Shown here: one piece after another, positions 1 to 9,456 of the stretch
Numbering within the stretch: position 1 is the first letter of the stretch
Layout: the number at the start of each line of letters is the position of its first letter
Source of the DNA: Steinernema hermaphroditum
Taxonomy: Eukaryota > Nematoda > Chromadorea > Rhabditida > Steinernematidae
NCBI GenBank assembly: GCA_030435675.1
Contig: CM059623.1
Coordinates: 12,866,092 to 12,930,091, forward strand
Reading direction: 5' to 3'
Length of the DNA stretch: 64,000 nucleotides
The notes under the pieces: model-generated
What the model saw: only the letters and a program-made list of their open reading frames with translations
Told to the model about the DNA's origin: nothing
Database searches by the model: none
Position numbers and translations under genes: made by a program

Positions 1-917
1 TCACATGTCAGCTTTTGGTTGTCCACTTCGAATGAAGCAAATAAATATTGAGCATTTTGGGTATAGTACATATGGGGGGTTATCAAGCTCTCGTTATAGT
101 TGTCATAAAAAGCGCACATAAGATACAAGAAGCGTCCAACTTTAGATTTCATTCAATGAAAAAGAGGCCTTTACTTGAAATTGTTTGAAGTATCATGAGT
201 TTACGCAACGTTACACTCACATACATATCAATCGATCAATGTGTAACGATCAATCGACTATGTTTGGCCATCGGCTTCAAGTCTCGGGCCATGTTGCCAC
301 AATCTCGATGTGGACTTGATGTTGGCATAACACCATCTTCGGTTTGTTATTTCAGATGGCCTTTCGTCCAGTCCAGGTACAGCCGCTGTAAGTCACCAGA
401 ACTTGAGCGCCTTAGGGGAGAATGAGCTGCTCTGTCGGGAGGAGCGTTGGGACGATCATTACCACTTTATATTAAAGCGCTTCCTATGCGTTTTCATGGT
501 AGTTACCCAAGGCGAAAGCGAAATATACAGTACATCCAGCCTCCTGTCACTTACTTTGCGATGGTGGTTATGTTGTAGTCCGGGCCTCGAGTACTGACTC
601 ACTTGTCCGAACTCCTTTTCGGACTCTCCAGAATCTTTCCACTGAACATTATATTACGTTCTTTTTGTTTTTCGGGTCATTTGGGGTCTTCAGAAGAATA
701 ATACACTACAAATGAACAACGAGTAAGGATAAAAATTTGAAGTTCACGCGAACCCTGAGATAAGAAAACGTTCTTTGGTGGTGAGCTCAAAGAACGACTG
801 CGGTTGGCGGCGACATATTTCACTGTTTCCGTGAGTATCTGGTGTTAGTCCAGTAGTTTAAAATGTACTTAATGAATCAAACAAATAGGTTAGATAGATC
901 AGCCAATGATCTATCTC
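1..917. other. No recognised gene
   Basis: Two short overlapping open frames on the plus strand (195-425 and 403-597) show no signal peptide, motif or splice structure that I recognise. The stretch probably holds the upstream region of the serine protease gene that starts at 955. Nothing else is supported. Confidence 0.5.
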
Positions 918-926
918 TATAAAAGG
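918..926 (+). promoter_or_regulatory. TATA box of the serine protease gene
   Basis: A TATAAAAGG match lies 37 bp before the first in-frame ATG at 955, at the normal distance for a TATA box serving a gene with a very short 5' leader. Seen in sequence; promoter function is inferred. Confidence 0.6.
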
Positions 927-954
927 TGCAGATATTCTATACCACTATCAGTCT

Positions 955-1978
955 ATGAGAATGAGTGTTCTCGTCTTTTTGGCTTGCCTCATTAGCTTCT
1001 CGATTGGTCTACCCGGCGGCACTTCTAGCGGTTACCCTAAAGCTGCAGAGTTGGTGAGTGTCAATCAGGATAAATGACTTCGTAACTTCTATGCCTAGAT
1101 CTTCGGAGGCGACAATGCTGCACCTGGAATGTTCCCAATGCAAGTCTACATTCCATTCAAACACCCATATGGCGAATACACAAGATGCGGAGGCTCCTTG
1201 ATCTCCACCACACATGTCCTCACGGCAGCCCACTGTGCTGTTCAGATGGCGGCCGATGTGAAGATCATGGTAGGATCGGTGAATATCCAGAACACCACAG
1301 GCGCTCAATGGAGAAATGTCACAAAAATCAGTGTTCATCCGGACTACGACGACACAGATCGTGACACTTTCGATGACATCGCTATTCTAGAATTTGATCC
1401 TCCTGTGGTCCTAAACGATTACGTCAAGCTGTCCCAGATTGTGTCCCAGGATTCCGATCTTATCAATGATTCGAAGGCTGTTGTTTTAGGGTTCGGAACC
1501 TACAAATGTAAGATTTTTTCTTCCTTTTTGATATACGTATCTGGCTTAGACAACGATCCCGATGACCCCGTCTCTAGCCCTGACCTTCTCTACACTGAAG
1601 TGACCATCTTTCCTTTCGAATTCTGCAAGTAAGGAACGATCCTTTCCCACATCAAATCACAGGCTTGTTTAGACGCGTCTGGACGAATGTCGTCGAGGAG
1701 AAACAATTGTGTGCTGGAGCCAAAGGAAAGGGCACTGGCAGCGTGAGTTCATCGACTACGGTCATTGGTGGAAATAATTCGTTTAGGGTGACAGCGGAGG
1801 ACCGATTCAGGTGAGTCGCGCGGGTACACTCATCCAAGTTGGTCTCACATCGTACGGGTCCGGTCGTCAGAGAACTCTCCAATACGATCAGGACAAGAAA
1901 CCATCGGTGTATACGCGAGTTTCGTATTATTGCGATTTCATCAAAAATGTGACCAAAGGTGTTGCGCAGTGCCTGTGA
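955..1978 (+). CDS. Secreted chymotrypsin-fold serine protease (S1 family)
   Basis: Five exons: 955-1053, 1099-1507, 1550-1628, 1673-1742, 1787-1978 (282 aa), all introns 42-45 nt with GT-AG ends. Residues 1-19 form a signal peptide. The mature N-terminus is IFGG at residue 34, the equivalent of IVGG, but it follows Leu rather than Arg, so zymogen cleavage is not trypsin-like. The catalytic triad is visible: His78 in TAAHC, Asp126 in DDIAIL, Ser222 in GDSGGP. The residue six before the serine (chymotrypsin 189) is Gly, which argues against Arg/Lys specificity. The Cys191-Cys220 disulfide normally found in this fold is absent on both sides. An AATAAA lies at 2031. ATG 955 or 961 could start translation (same frame). 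The family is certain; the substrate is unknown. Confidence 0.9.
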
Positions 1979-2091
1979 AGTAGAGTGCCTATGCCTAAGT
2001 CTGCCAAAGTTATTCAAGGATCGTTTGGAAAATAAATGCATCTCAATATTAACATTTTTTTCAATCACTAGTCAATAGCTCGTTCGGACCT

Positions 2092-2390
2092 TTAAAACGA
2101 GACAAACATCGAAAGGGTCAGGGTCAGGGTGATCGTGGCGGGACCAATTCGTCGCGGCGGAAATGTGTTGGAATTGCACCGGCTACAAAGTAAAGCAAAT
2201 TCCCGGTGGTTTCGGTAAACCGTGGCTTGGCTTAGGCTGCGGTTTGGGACTATTCCTAGATGTTTTAGGCTGCAGGCGAGCAAAGCGAGCGCCGTATTCA
2301 TTTTTGCACACAGCCTAACATTCAGGCGTGGCTTAGGCTCCGGCTTAGGAGTATGCCTATGGATTTTAAGCGAGCGCCCAAAATGAGGCA
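2092..2390. repeat. Degenerate TTAGGC-like repeats
   Basis: Several copies of GGCTTAGGCT-like units with variants (GGCTGCGGTTTGGG, CCGGCTTAGGAG) and a GGTCAGGGTCAGGGTG run occur here. Two internal blocks resemble each other, each ending in AAGCGAGCGCC (near 2290 and 2380). A related block with TGGCTTAGGTTCC occurs at 14196-14250. TTAGGC is the nematode telomere unit, but these are diverged interstitial copies, not an array end. Confidence 0.5.
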
Positions 2391-2453
2391 TCAAAGACTG
2401 TAGCGATGATGAGCTGGTTGCGTTTTTCCATCACGGTGGGATTGCGTCCTCAC

Positions 2454-2669
2454 TGTGGGTTCCGGGAAGATCAGGCGCACGTTAGTGACGATGAAGTCGG
2501 AGTCCTGGTCGCCGAAGTGGTTCATGGCCTTCATCAGTTTGATGCAGCTGAAGTGGTTGTCGTAGCTGACGACGGTGCGGAACTGACTCGAGGTGTCCAC
2601 CTTCATGACGAATTTTGCGTTCGTGTGCGATTCGAAGTGGTCGGGGCCGACTTTCCACTCCTTTCTTGG
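2454..2669 (-). pseudogene. Orphan exon of an unidentified gene
   Basis: On the minus strand a 216-nt open stretch is bounded by an acceptor-like CATAG at 2670-2674 and a donor-like GTGAGG at 2448-2453. The translation starts with KEWKVGPDHFES and ends FPEP, and reads like real protein (mixed hydrophobic and charged segments, no low complexity). I do not recognise the family and find no convincing partner exons. Downstream sequence runs into the TTAGGC-like repeats. It is either a relic of a broken gene or one exon of a gene I cannot assemble. Confidence 0.35.
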
Positions 2670-2923
2670 CTATGCTAGGCCATGGGTCCCATGGATCTAG
2701 ATTCTATTCGGTGATCTTTATTTGCAAAAGGATAGGATTGATTTTATTTTTGCGGAAAATCAGGCAAGACCCATTGTGCCGATAACAACATTTTGCGATA
2801 TAGTAATTTGATCGAATTATCGTCGCCGCCGCCCTAGCTTATTGACAATTACCAGCCATTGTGGTGTTTGATTTCCCCTCGGACGTGAAAACAGCGAGCT
2901 CTCAGTTCTTCTCTGCAACCCCT

Positions 2924-3145
2924 ATGAAGTCAGTCTTCTTTGTTATTTCTCTCTTTGTCGTCTTCTGCATTATCACTGGCTCTGCTGCTAAACAGTGCTA
3001 TAGCCAAACCACTGTGGTCACTCCGAAGTGCAAAGACGGATTCCTTTGGACGGGCCAGTGTGAACAGCTTCCGGGTTCTTTCATGATATGTGAGTGCTGC
3101 ATGTTCGACCCTGATTCGGTCGAAGGGATGCTGATGAATTCCTAG
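2924..3145 (+). CDS. Small secreted six-cysteine peptide (CYWT-like, divergent)
   Basis: A 73-aa single-exon frame. The start is set at the second Met (2924), because it is followed directly by a classical signal peptide ending near GSAA (residue 22); the upstream 21 codons are unlikely to be translated. The mature part holds six cysteines (residues 25, 36, 46, 56, 58, 59) with a QCY start, a KCKDGF block and a terminal CECC. CY, CKxGF and a final CC are also hallmarks of the CYWT peptides further on (25630, 26233, 34348, 35334, 41766), so I treat it as a distant relative. AATAAA occurs about 65 bp downstream. Function unknown; secreted defence or toxin-like peptides often look like this, but that is only a possibility. 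Confidence 0.65.
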   Translation: MKSVFFVISLFVVFCIITGSAAKQCYSQTTVVTPKCKDGFLWTGQCEQLPGSFMICECCMFDPDSVEGMLMNS

Positions 3146-3357
3146 AAACAACGACGCCTCATGATGACGGCATTATAATTTCTTTGTCGTATTTATGTCT
3201 CACAGTGAAATAAATAACTTCAACAGGAAACCAATAAGGCTATGAATGGGTAGAATGTGGATATGACATCTTCTCTATTGTGCATGGCAAGTAACGAAAT
3301 TGTTCGTTGTCAATACATCAATACAACAACATGATTCAATGAACAGAGGAAAAGACA

Positions 3358-3522
3358 TCAGTTTCCACAGCAGATATAGTCAGACATTCCATCAGGGCGA
3401 GCGTACATGTATGGATAAGTTCCTGGAGGACAGTCTTCACCATCGGGCGGAGGAGAGCAGTCGGCGGTGGCCATGTTGATAAGTGCGAGAACGACGAGAA
3501 GAGCGATGAGCAGGAACTTCAT
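3358..3522 (-). CDS. Tiny secreted CPPG peptide, paralog 1
   Basis: A 54-aa minus-strand frame with the start at 3522. Residues 1-20 are a strong signal peptide (MKFLLIALLVVLALI, then ATA). The 34-residue mature part begins DCSPPP and contains DCPPGTYPY, a P-x-G step and a terminal CC followed by GN. It closely matches the plus-strand genes at 4923 and 5454 in length, signal peptide, CPPGT block and P-D/T/E-G motif, which supports a real gene. Four cysteines (C22, C31, C51, C52) would allow two disulfides. A TATA-like AAATATAC is about 40 bp upstream on the minus strand. Function unknown. Confidence 0.65.
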   Translation of the reverse strand: MKFLLIALLVVLALINMATADCSPPPDGEDCPPGTYPYMYARPDGMSDYICCGN

Positions 3523-4922
3523 GTTGATGAAATGCTGGTCGATTCATGCCGGTGTCGTATATTTAAGAAAATTGTTGACCGAAGGTCGTCGCTGATAAGT
3601 AGATGGAAATGACTATAATTGTACTAATGCAGACAATCGAGGGGGAACCACAGAGATCAAAGTGTCTTATCTACACTCTTTAGTCGTTTTGCACGTATGG
3701 AATAACTGACAGAGCTATCGAGTAATTGTGCACTTGATTGATAGACTGGAGATGACAATGATGAAGTCACGGGTAAAGTGAATATAAAATAATCTCGTTC
3801 ACAATTTGCACACGAAATTGTATGATATGGACATTTCTGTTAGCTGCTTTCAAGTGCCTCTGTGAAAACGAGTCACATCATCGCATGGTCTTCAGGCTTA
3901 AAACTTTGAGAAGATTCAAAAGAATCGGAAGAAACTAGGAAGGATAGAATCGTATTAACTGCAGAAAGGTTTCATTAACTTTAATGATTTATCTTTAGTG
4001 TCTCTAATGGTGGGCAGTGCCATTCATACATAGCGGGGCATGGTGATCCGGCAAGGCCATCTTTTTTAGATTAGCTCATGGTATGATACATGACCAGCAC
4101 CACGATAAGTGCATTCGGTAGGTAAGATCTAGCGATGCACGTGATTTGAGATAGTCACTGTCCATCACACAATTAACACCATAGGAAACCAGTACATCAC
4201 TTCGCATTTCGCCATCTCGAAGTGCCAAAAAAATAACCGTCGAGATAGAATGGGCCTCCAAGATCAAAAGCAATGCAATGGACCACTGGAAAATCATAGT
4301 ATGGGGCGGCAGTTAACAGTACTCAACAACACACCCATCCATTTCGCTTACCAAGTGGCCCATTTTCAATGCACCAACCCGATATCAATTGTCATGTAGG
4401 AAAGTAAGTAACTACTGAATGATCATATTCTTTGGCGTGGCTGATGGTGTGGATGTCGTTGCTGCAGCAAATCTTCGACGGCATTGTGGAGAAGAGTGGA
4501 GGTGAACAATTTGTGATCCAAGTTCCTGAACTACGGTATGATCGCACCAAATCTGGGGAGTGATGAAACATCGGGATTAACGGAATGAAAAACAAATAAA
4601 ACATGACCGTCTTCAACGACGAGGTGAAAGATATTTGTCATCCTCCTCTTTAAACACCACAAATAGCTTTGGGATATTTATTTTAACGGTGTACTAGGAG
4701 AAAAAATTATAAAACTGATTTGGACGTCGAGCGAGAAGAACGTCACTGAACTGCAGTTCTCTAACTGTGATCACTTGCAAAAACTGACCTTCTTCTTACA
4801 AAAAAAAACGTCAGTTCAGTTTAGAGTCCAAAAGATCACAATAAAATGCACTATTTTATCAGCAGCGGTCTTTAACCAGAACGGTTTAAGTACTTCGCTT
4901 TCTCACTGTGTTTACTATTGAA
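3523..4922. other. No recognised gene
   Basis: The sequence is AT-rich with only short frames (for example 4076-4297 and 4392-4616, both minus). None has a signal peptide, Cys pattern or splice sites that I would support. It separates two divergently oriented CPPG peptide genes and probably contains their promoters. Confidence 0.4.
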
Positions 4923-5096
4923 ATGAAGAACCTTCTGATCGCGCTGTTCGTTGTTCTCGTCGCCTTCAGCGTCGTCGCCGCCGAGTGCTACTTTGCTCCC
5001 AGAGGCGAATCCTGCCCTCCCGGAACCGCAACCTATCCATACCTTGATCCTACCGGAATACGTTTGGATCTTTGCTGTACTGACCAGTTGAATTAA
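4923..5096 (+). CDS. Tiny secreted CPPG peptide, paralog 2
   Basis: A 57-aa single-exon frame. The Met at 4923 is preferred over the one five codons upstream, because MKNLLIALFVVLV mirrors the signal peptide of paralog 1 (MKFLLIALLVVL). The mature region starts ECYFAP and carries SCPPGTATYPY, DPTG and LCCTD. Cysteines fall at positions equivalent to those in paralog 1, with the same YPY step after CPPGT. The paralogs lie in opposite orientations 1.4 kb apart, suggesting an inverted local duplication. Function unknown. Confidence 0.65.
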   Translation: MKNLLIALFVVLVAFSVVAAECYFAPRGESCPPGTATYPYLDPTGIRLDLCCTDQLN

Positions 5097-5453
5097 GAAA
5101 AGCGGATATGTTTCAGGTTAGTAAGGAGACCGTAGTTCTATTGTGGTATGGTTCTTCAGGATTGAAATCGACGGCTGCAGCAGATGCACTAATCTACTTT
5201 ATAATGATGTAAAATGGTGTGGAATAAATGGGAGAAAGGGATCGGAAACAGTGCAATGTACAGTGTGGTTACCATTTTCAGTTATCGTCATCCTTCCATT
5301 GTGCATCGAAGTTGCTTACAAGCAATTCATCTGTCTTTGTCTTCTGCACGCATAATGAATTTTATTGCTTTGCACTTTGCTTCCTTATCAGTAGGACGGA
5401 ATGCTTCTTAAAGGTCAGACTGGCTAGGGTCATGTTCATTGTGTGCCGATAAG

Positions 5454-5624
5454 ATGACGACTCTTCACCTCGTCTTCATCGTCCTTCTTGCCCTCGTCCA
5501 TCTCGCTGCTTCCTTTCCTGGCATGCTCATCACTGCCAGCGACGGGCAATGTCCTCCTGGAACCTGCAGCATGATATTCATGGGACCCGAAGGAATGCCT
5601 ATTTCGGTTTGCTATGACTGCTAA
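5454..5624 (+). CDS. Tiny secreted CPPG peptide, paralog 3 (divergent)
   Basis: A 56-aa frame starting at 5454 with a signal peptide (MTTLHLVFIVLLALVHLAAS). The mature part has QCPPGTCSM, GPEGMP and a final CYDC. The CPPGT block and P-x-G step match paralogs 1 and 2, but the cysteine preceding CPPGT is missing, an extra one follows directly, and the terminal CC is spread to CxxC. An AATAAA at 5675-5680, about 50 bp past the stop, fits a short 3' UTR. It is probably a diverged tandem copy with a rewired disulfide pattern. Function unknown. Confidence 0.55.
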   Translation: MTTLHLVFIVLLALVHLAASFPGMLITASDGQCPPGTCSMIFMGPEGMPISVCYDC

Positions 5625-6582
5625 GGTTAAATGGCTTTGAGGCTGGCTTTGTCATGCTTCTTTCTTGCTGATGGAATAAAGAATTTCAATTAACATATGT
5701 GGAACCACCATAGATAGTCTATCTACACACCGAAACAAATTTAGATGCATAATCTGCTCTTGTGGGACAGATAAAACTCTGGGACAGATAAACTACAAAA
5801 TAAATACATCACTGTAGCTCGCTGTGGTCTCCTCCAAATATTACTTCCTTATGCGTTCAGTGAAGCTACAGCACTTATCTGTCTAGACAGGGACAGACAC
5901 CTTCGTCTGTCGCGTTGTCCAAATCGATCGGTGCAAAACGGAAGACGAACCTGCAGGAGGCGGACTGTTTTCGTATTCAGTTCGTCTATTCGACGCCCTT
6001 GTCTAGACTCGGTCCTACCACGATTCTGATTGTCGTTACCGTACCTGCTGCAACTTATCTCACTCGCTAAACTTCGTCTTCTCTTTCGTCTCAGCAGTCG
6101 GTCGTTTGTCTCCAATTGAGACTGAATCTCTGTGATTCTCTTGTGTGCATTTCTTGTCGTTTCGATTTGGCCGCTCTTGAGCTGTTTCATAACCCTTGTT
6201 TATATCTCAACATTGCTGCCAATGGTTTTTCGCCGGGCACCCTCCAGCAGATTCTTCGTTGTCGAGTCTGCGGATGGATGATGTCGTCCGATCATTGTAT
6301 TACTTGGTGAATGTACGGGCTTTAAAGGTTCACGCACAGACAGGAATTTAAAATTTACGATCGTGCCAAGACCGGATGCAGCTACGGTTTCCGATACGCT
6401 ATGAAACGCGTGCGCTGGCTCTATGAGTTTTTTCGACGTTTTTTCTCTTTCTGACTTTTCGAGCTCTGCTAGAACGTCTTGTGATTTATTGATGGGCTCT
6501 TTGTTGTGTACGCGAACGAGATGAATATTGCGTGATGCTCGCGATTTTTAGATTACATTTTCTCACTTTTGCAGAACCTGCA
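5625..6582. other. Intergenic; no supported gene
   Basis: A basic, polar minus-strand frame (5849-6190) has no Met-proximal signal, motif or splice context and is antisense to a 64-codon plus-strand frame. I do not call either. The last 100 bp probably contain the promoter or spliced-leader acceptor of the RanBD-like gene (TTTTGCAG sits 15 bp before its ATG). Confidence 0.4.
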
Positions 6583-7690
6583 ATGGACTCCCAAACTCTT
6601 TCATCATGTATGGGGAATGAGGTAGGTTTGTACGACATTCCATGTGTTGTCTAGTGTCTACAGACATTCTTTGTTGCATGACCACAAGAACCGTCGAGCG
6701 GGCCTGTGTATGAAAATGACGTCTAGACCTCTCCCGCAAAATTCCAGTCGCTAAAATGTTATTTTCAGCGGTCGTTTCTTTCGTCGTTTGCTGCCCATAT
6801 GCAACACCAGAACTGCGTCGTCACTGGCCTGCAGCAGCTCATCGACGAGAGCAGTGTTACGCGCTCCGCTATGGACGAGCTGCGCCTGCACATAGAAGTC
6901 CTTGAGCAGATGGTACGAACTTCCGTGAAGGAAATCAAGCTACTTCGAAGCGGTCAGTTATAGCATACCTCTCACTTTACTGACTCCCGTAACTTTCAGA
7001 ACTGCAGGAGCTGCGGACCAGGGATATCAAGACAGAAAAAGAAACTGCACCGCCGCAATGTATGAGATGTCTTTGAAAACAAGGTTTTAAGTATTCTCTA
7101 TTCAGACACGAACGCGGAAGTTGAAGAAGGTGCCGCTGTTGATCCTCAGGATGTAGTCGCTCCCCCCGATGGCAGTATAGACAACGACTGTGTGGTTCTG
7201 CCGCAGTCTTCCCAGGAGGACCAATCCTCGTCTGAGTCCGTACAGCAGTCGGACATCCTGCCAGAGAACTCACAGCCTCACGAAACCGAGTCTGAATTGC
7301 CATTTGAGGTAGTCGCTATTTTGTCTTAACTAGTTGTCTTTTTTATTTTAGGTGATTGCATCGGAAGTTTGCAAGCTGTGGACTCCGGTCAACGGACAGT
7401 CGGTGCCTCTCGGAAAGTTCACGTTTGAGGTTGGTCCCGGACCATTAGGCAAATATGTCATTTGAGCTGTTTAGATCCTCGCGAACGGTAGTAAGCGGTC
7501 CATCGTATTGCGCTCAAAGGATACGATGCGTACACATGACATCACCGCCAACGACAAGATGCGAGTCCGCTCTGATCGCCCGAAATTCAACTGTTTCACG
7601 TATGGCGACTGCTCCACGACGATGCTGGCCTCGTTTTGTACTTCCGAACGTGCTGCGGAGTTCCTGGAGGTGTTCAATTCGCTTTTCTAG
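6583..7690 (+). CDS. RanBP1/NUP50-type Ran-binding domain protein (candidate)
   Basis: Six exons: 6583-6621, 6769-6952, 7000-7059, 7106-7308, 7352-7429, 7475-7690 (259 aa), every junction in phase. The N-terminal third is helical and coiled-coil-like (LQQLIDESS, LHIEVLEQM, LLRSELQELR). An acidic, Ser/Gln-rich linker (SQEDQSSSESVQQ) follows. The C-terminal ~100 residues fit a PH-like RanBD: LGKFTFEIL, RSIVLRSKDTMR, FTYGDCS and a final helix SERAAEFLEVF, matching the order of strand, basic strand and terminal helix in RanBP1 and NUP50. That suggests a nuclear-transport role through Ran. FG repeats are not evident. The assignment rests on pattern, so a different PH-like domain is possible. Confidence 0.6.
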
Positions 7691-8204
7691 ACCAAATGTG
7701 TGTTTGCCGTGAAATTTTATTAATTATTCTGCCGAGGTTTTGCCCACTATTGAGTATTAAATCCCTTCTTTCTGTTCATTGTGTTCTCGTTGTTGGGGTG
7801 TTGAATTCCTCCGTATTCGTAATAGCTTGTGCGATGCTTCAGATGGCGTGCAGGTTCTTTGGGAGCGGCTGTCTACTTCATCATCATGTTGGGGGCTTTG
7901 TCCGTTGTCTCTGAATGTGGACAGTGTGCCTTCTACAGATGAGAATGGAGACTGCCATTTTTGTCTCGTCTTGAAGACTAAGACGGCTTAGGACTTGCAC
8001 AGCGTGCTGTTTACGTACATTTTGAGACCGGTCGAGAACGAAAGAAATTGATCGGTTTCATAAACAGTTCCAGCCAAGCTGTGCTTGAACTCGATGGTCC
8101 GTGGTGCGGTGTGTCTTTAAAGTTTTTTTTCTCCGAATAGGGAGACTGTGCGTGTTTTTTTCTAGTGTTCTTTGTGCTCCCTGCGATTATCTTGCCCCTT
8201 TCAG
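7691..8204. other. Intergenic, with a likely trans-splice acceptor at its end
   Basis: No gene is supported in this stretch. CCTTTCAG ends at 8204, immediately before the ATG of the next gene. This is the arrangement expected for a spliced-leader acceptor, or for an intron after an unseen 5' exon. Confidence 0.4.
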
Positions 8205-9197
8205 ATGGACATTAAGCAGTTCAACGACAGATGGAAATGGAGCATGCCTGACCAGAAGTTCATCTACCACTGCATTACCAACTTCGGACCAAATCCATAC
8301 ATGCCGGTAGTACCGAATGCCCCTGAAGGGTGGGAATTTGTAAGAGCTAATGGTCTACTGTTTGCCTGACGAATGACTCATTTAGGATGGCTACGTGATT
8401 CCCGAACAGGTGCTCCATGGTTTGACGGAGGGAAATCGCAAGAAACTCCATAATAAGCTTATTCGGGCGCACGAAAAGTGGATAAAGGAGAAGAAGAAAC
8501 TCAGGGAGCGCGAATGCAAGATCCGACATGACCTCAGGCAATTCCGTACACGAAACGAAATTGCTGGCGTGCTGGAGCCGCAGCTGACCTTGATGATGAT
8601 GGACCGCGAAAAGGAGCACCGGAAACATTACGAAGAAAAAAGCAAGAAGAAGACGACAGAGTGAGTCGTTCAAGATGATTATCGGGTCGTGACGTCATTT
8701 TTAGGAAAAAAAATCGTAGTCTCACTACACACGAAAAGAAGGCCACCACCCCGCAGACTCCGCAAAGACCGGATGACTTTGCGGCGCATGTCAGCTGGTG
8801 CGACCGGGGTGAACTCTTGAAGTCAGCCTACGATGAACAACCTATCGATGCGAACATCCTGATGTTCACCGGCGAGGAGGGTCTGCAGTTCTTGCGCGAT
8901 AACGACGACAGCGAGAAAACAGGAGGGGACGACATCTACAGGAACATAGCTCCCACTCTTGGTCGGCGGCTTGGAACCTACTGGACGCCCTCTGCATCTG
9001 AGGAATCTGAAGAATCTGAATCGACTGTAGAGGAAGAAGAGGAAGACGAAGAAAGCAGTTGGACCGACGACGAAGACTTGGTAATATCGTGTAATTTATA
9101 AATCGCCTCTAATAATTGTCATAGGATGTCATTGAAATAATTTTTTTTTCAGAATTTATCTCTTTTACAGCGCCAAGATGCCCTCATGTCTTCCTAA
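8205..9197 (+). CDS. Uncharacterised basic-acidic protein
   Basis: Exons 8205-8339, 8386-8660, 8705-9080, 9153-9197 (276 aa). The N-terminus (MDIKQFNDRWKW) precedes a lysine/arginine-rich helical stretch (HEKWIKEKKKLRERE, then EKEHRKHYEEKSKKK) that is probably coiled coil. The C-terminal quarter is strongly acidic (ESEESEST, EEEEEDEESS, DDEDL). Charge-segregated proteins of this kind are often nuclear, but I recognise no domain. The last junction is a choice: splicing from 9080 to 9153 uses a poly-T TTTCAG acceptor and ends QRQDALMSS; without splicing, translation ends at 9101. Gene reality is supported by consistent phase across three introns. Confidence 0.6.
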
Positions 9198-9456
9198 GTA
9201 AAACAGAGGTGCCTAGACACCAGTGAAAGAAAGCTGTACGTAGACAACATGTGAGAGGATATGGTCAAGGTCCTGGTGTTTAATAGACAGTGCTTCTGGA
9301 GACCTAGACACTTGGGCTCTTAGACGTAGATTCTCGAGGGGCGGTACTACCATTTGACTCATTTTTTTTGCCATGTATCGACCTTTCTATCAAAAGTCTA
9401 CGCTTTTGCTCTGTATGTATGTGCTCATATGGAATATAGTCAAGATGATTTATTTG

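Noticed and set aside
2092..2390. Telomere
   Set aside because: The TTAGGC-like units are few, degenerate and flanked by unique sequence on both sides.
2406..2678. 90-codon plus-strand frame
   Set aside because: It is antisense to the better-supported minus-strand exon (acceptor and donor present) and its valine-rich composition is the typical mirror of that exon.
5849..6190. Basic coiled-coil-like minus-strand frame
   Set aside because: No supporting start context, splice sites or homolog pattern; polar composition without motif.
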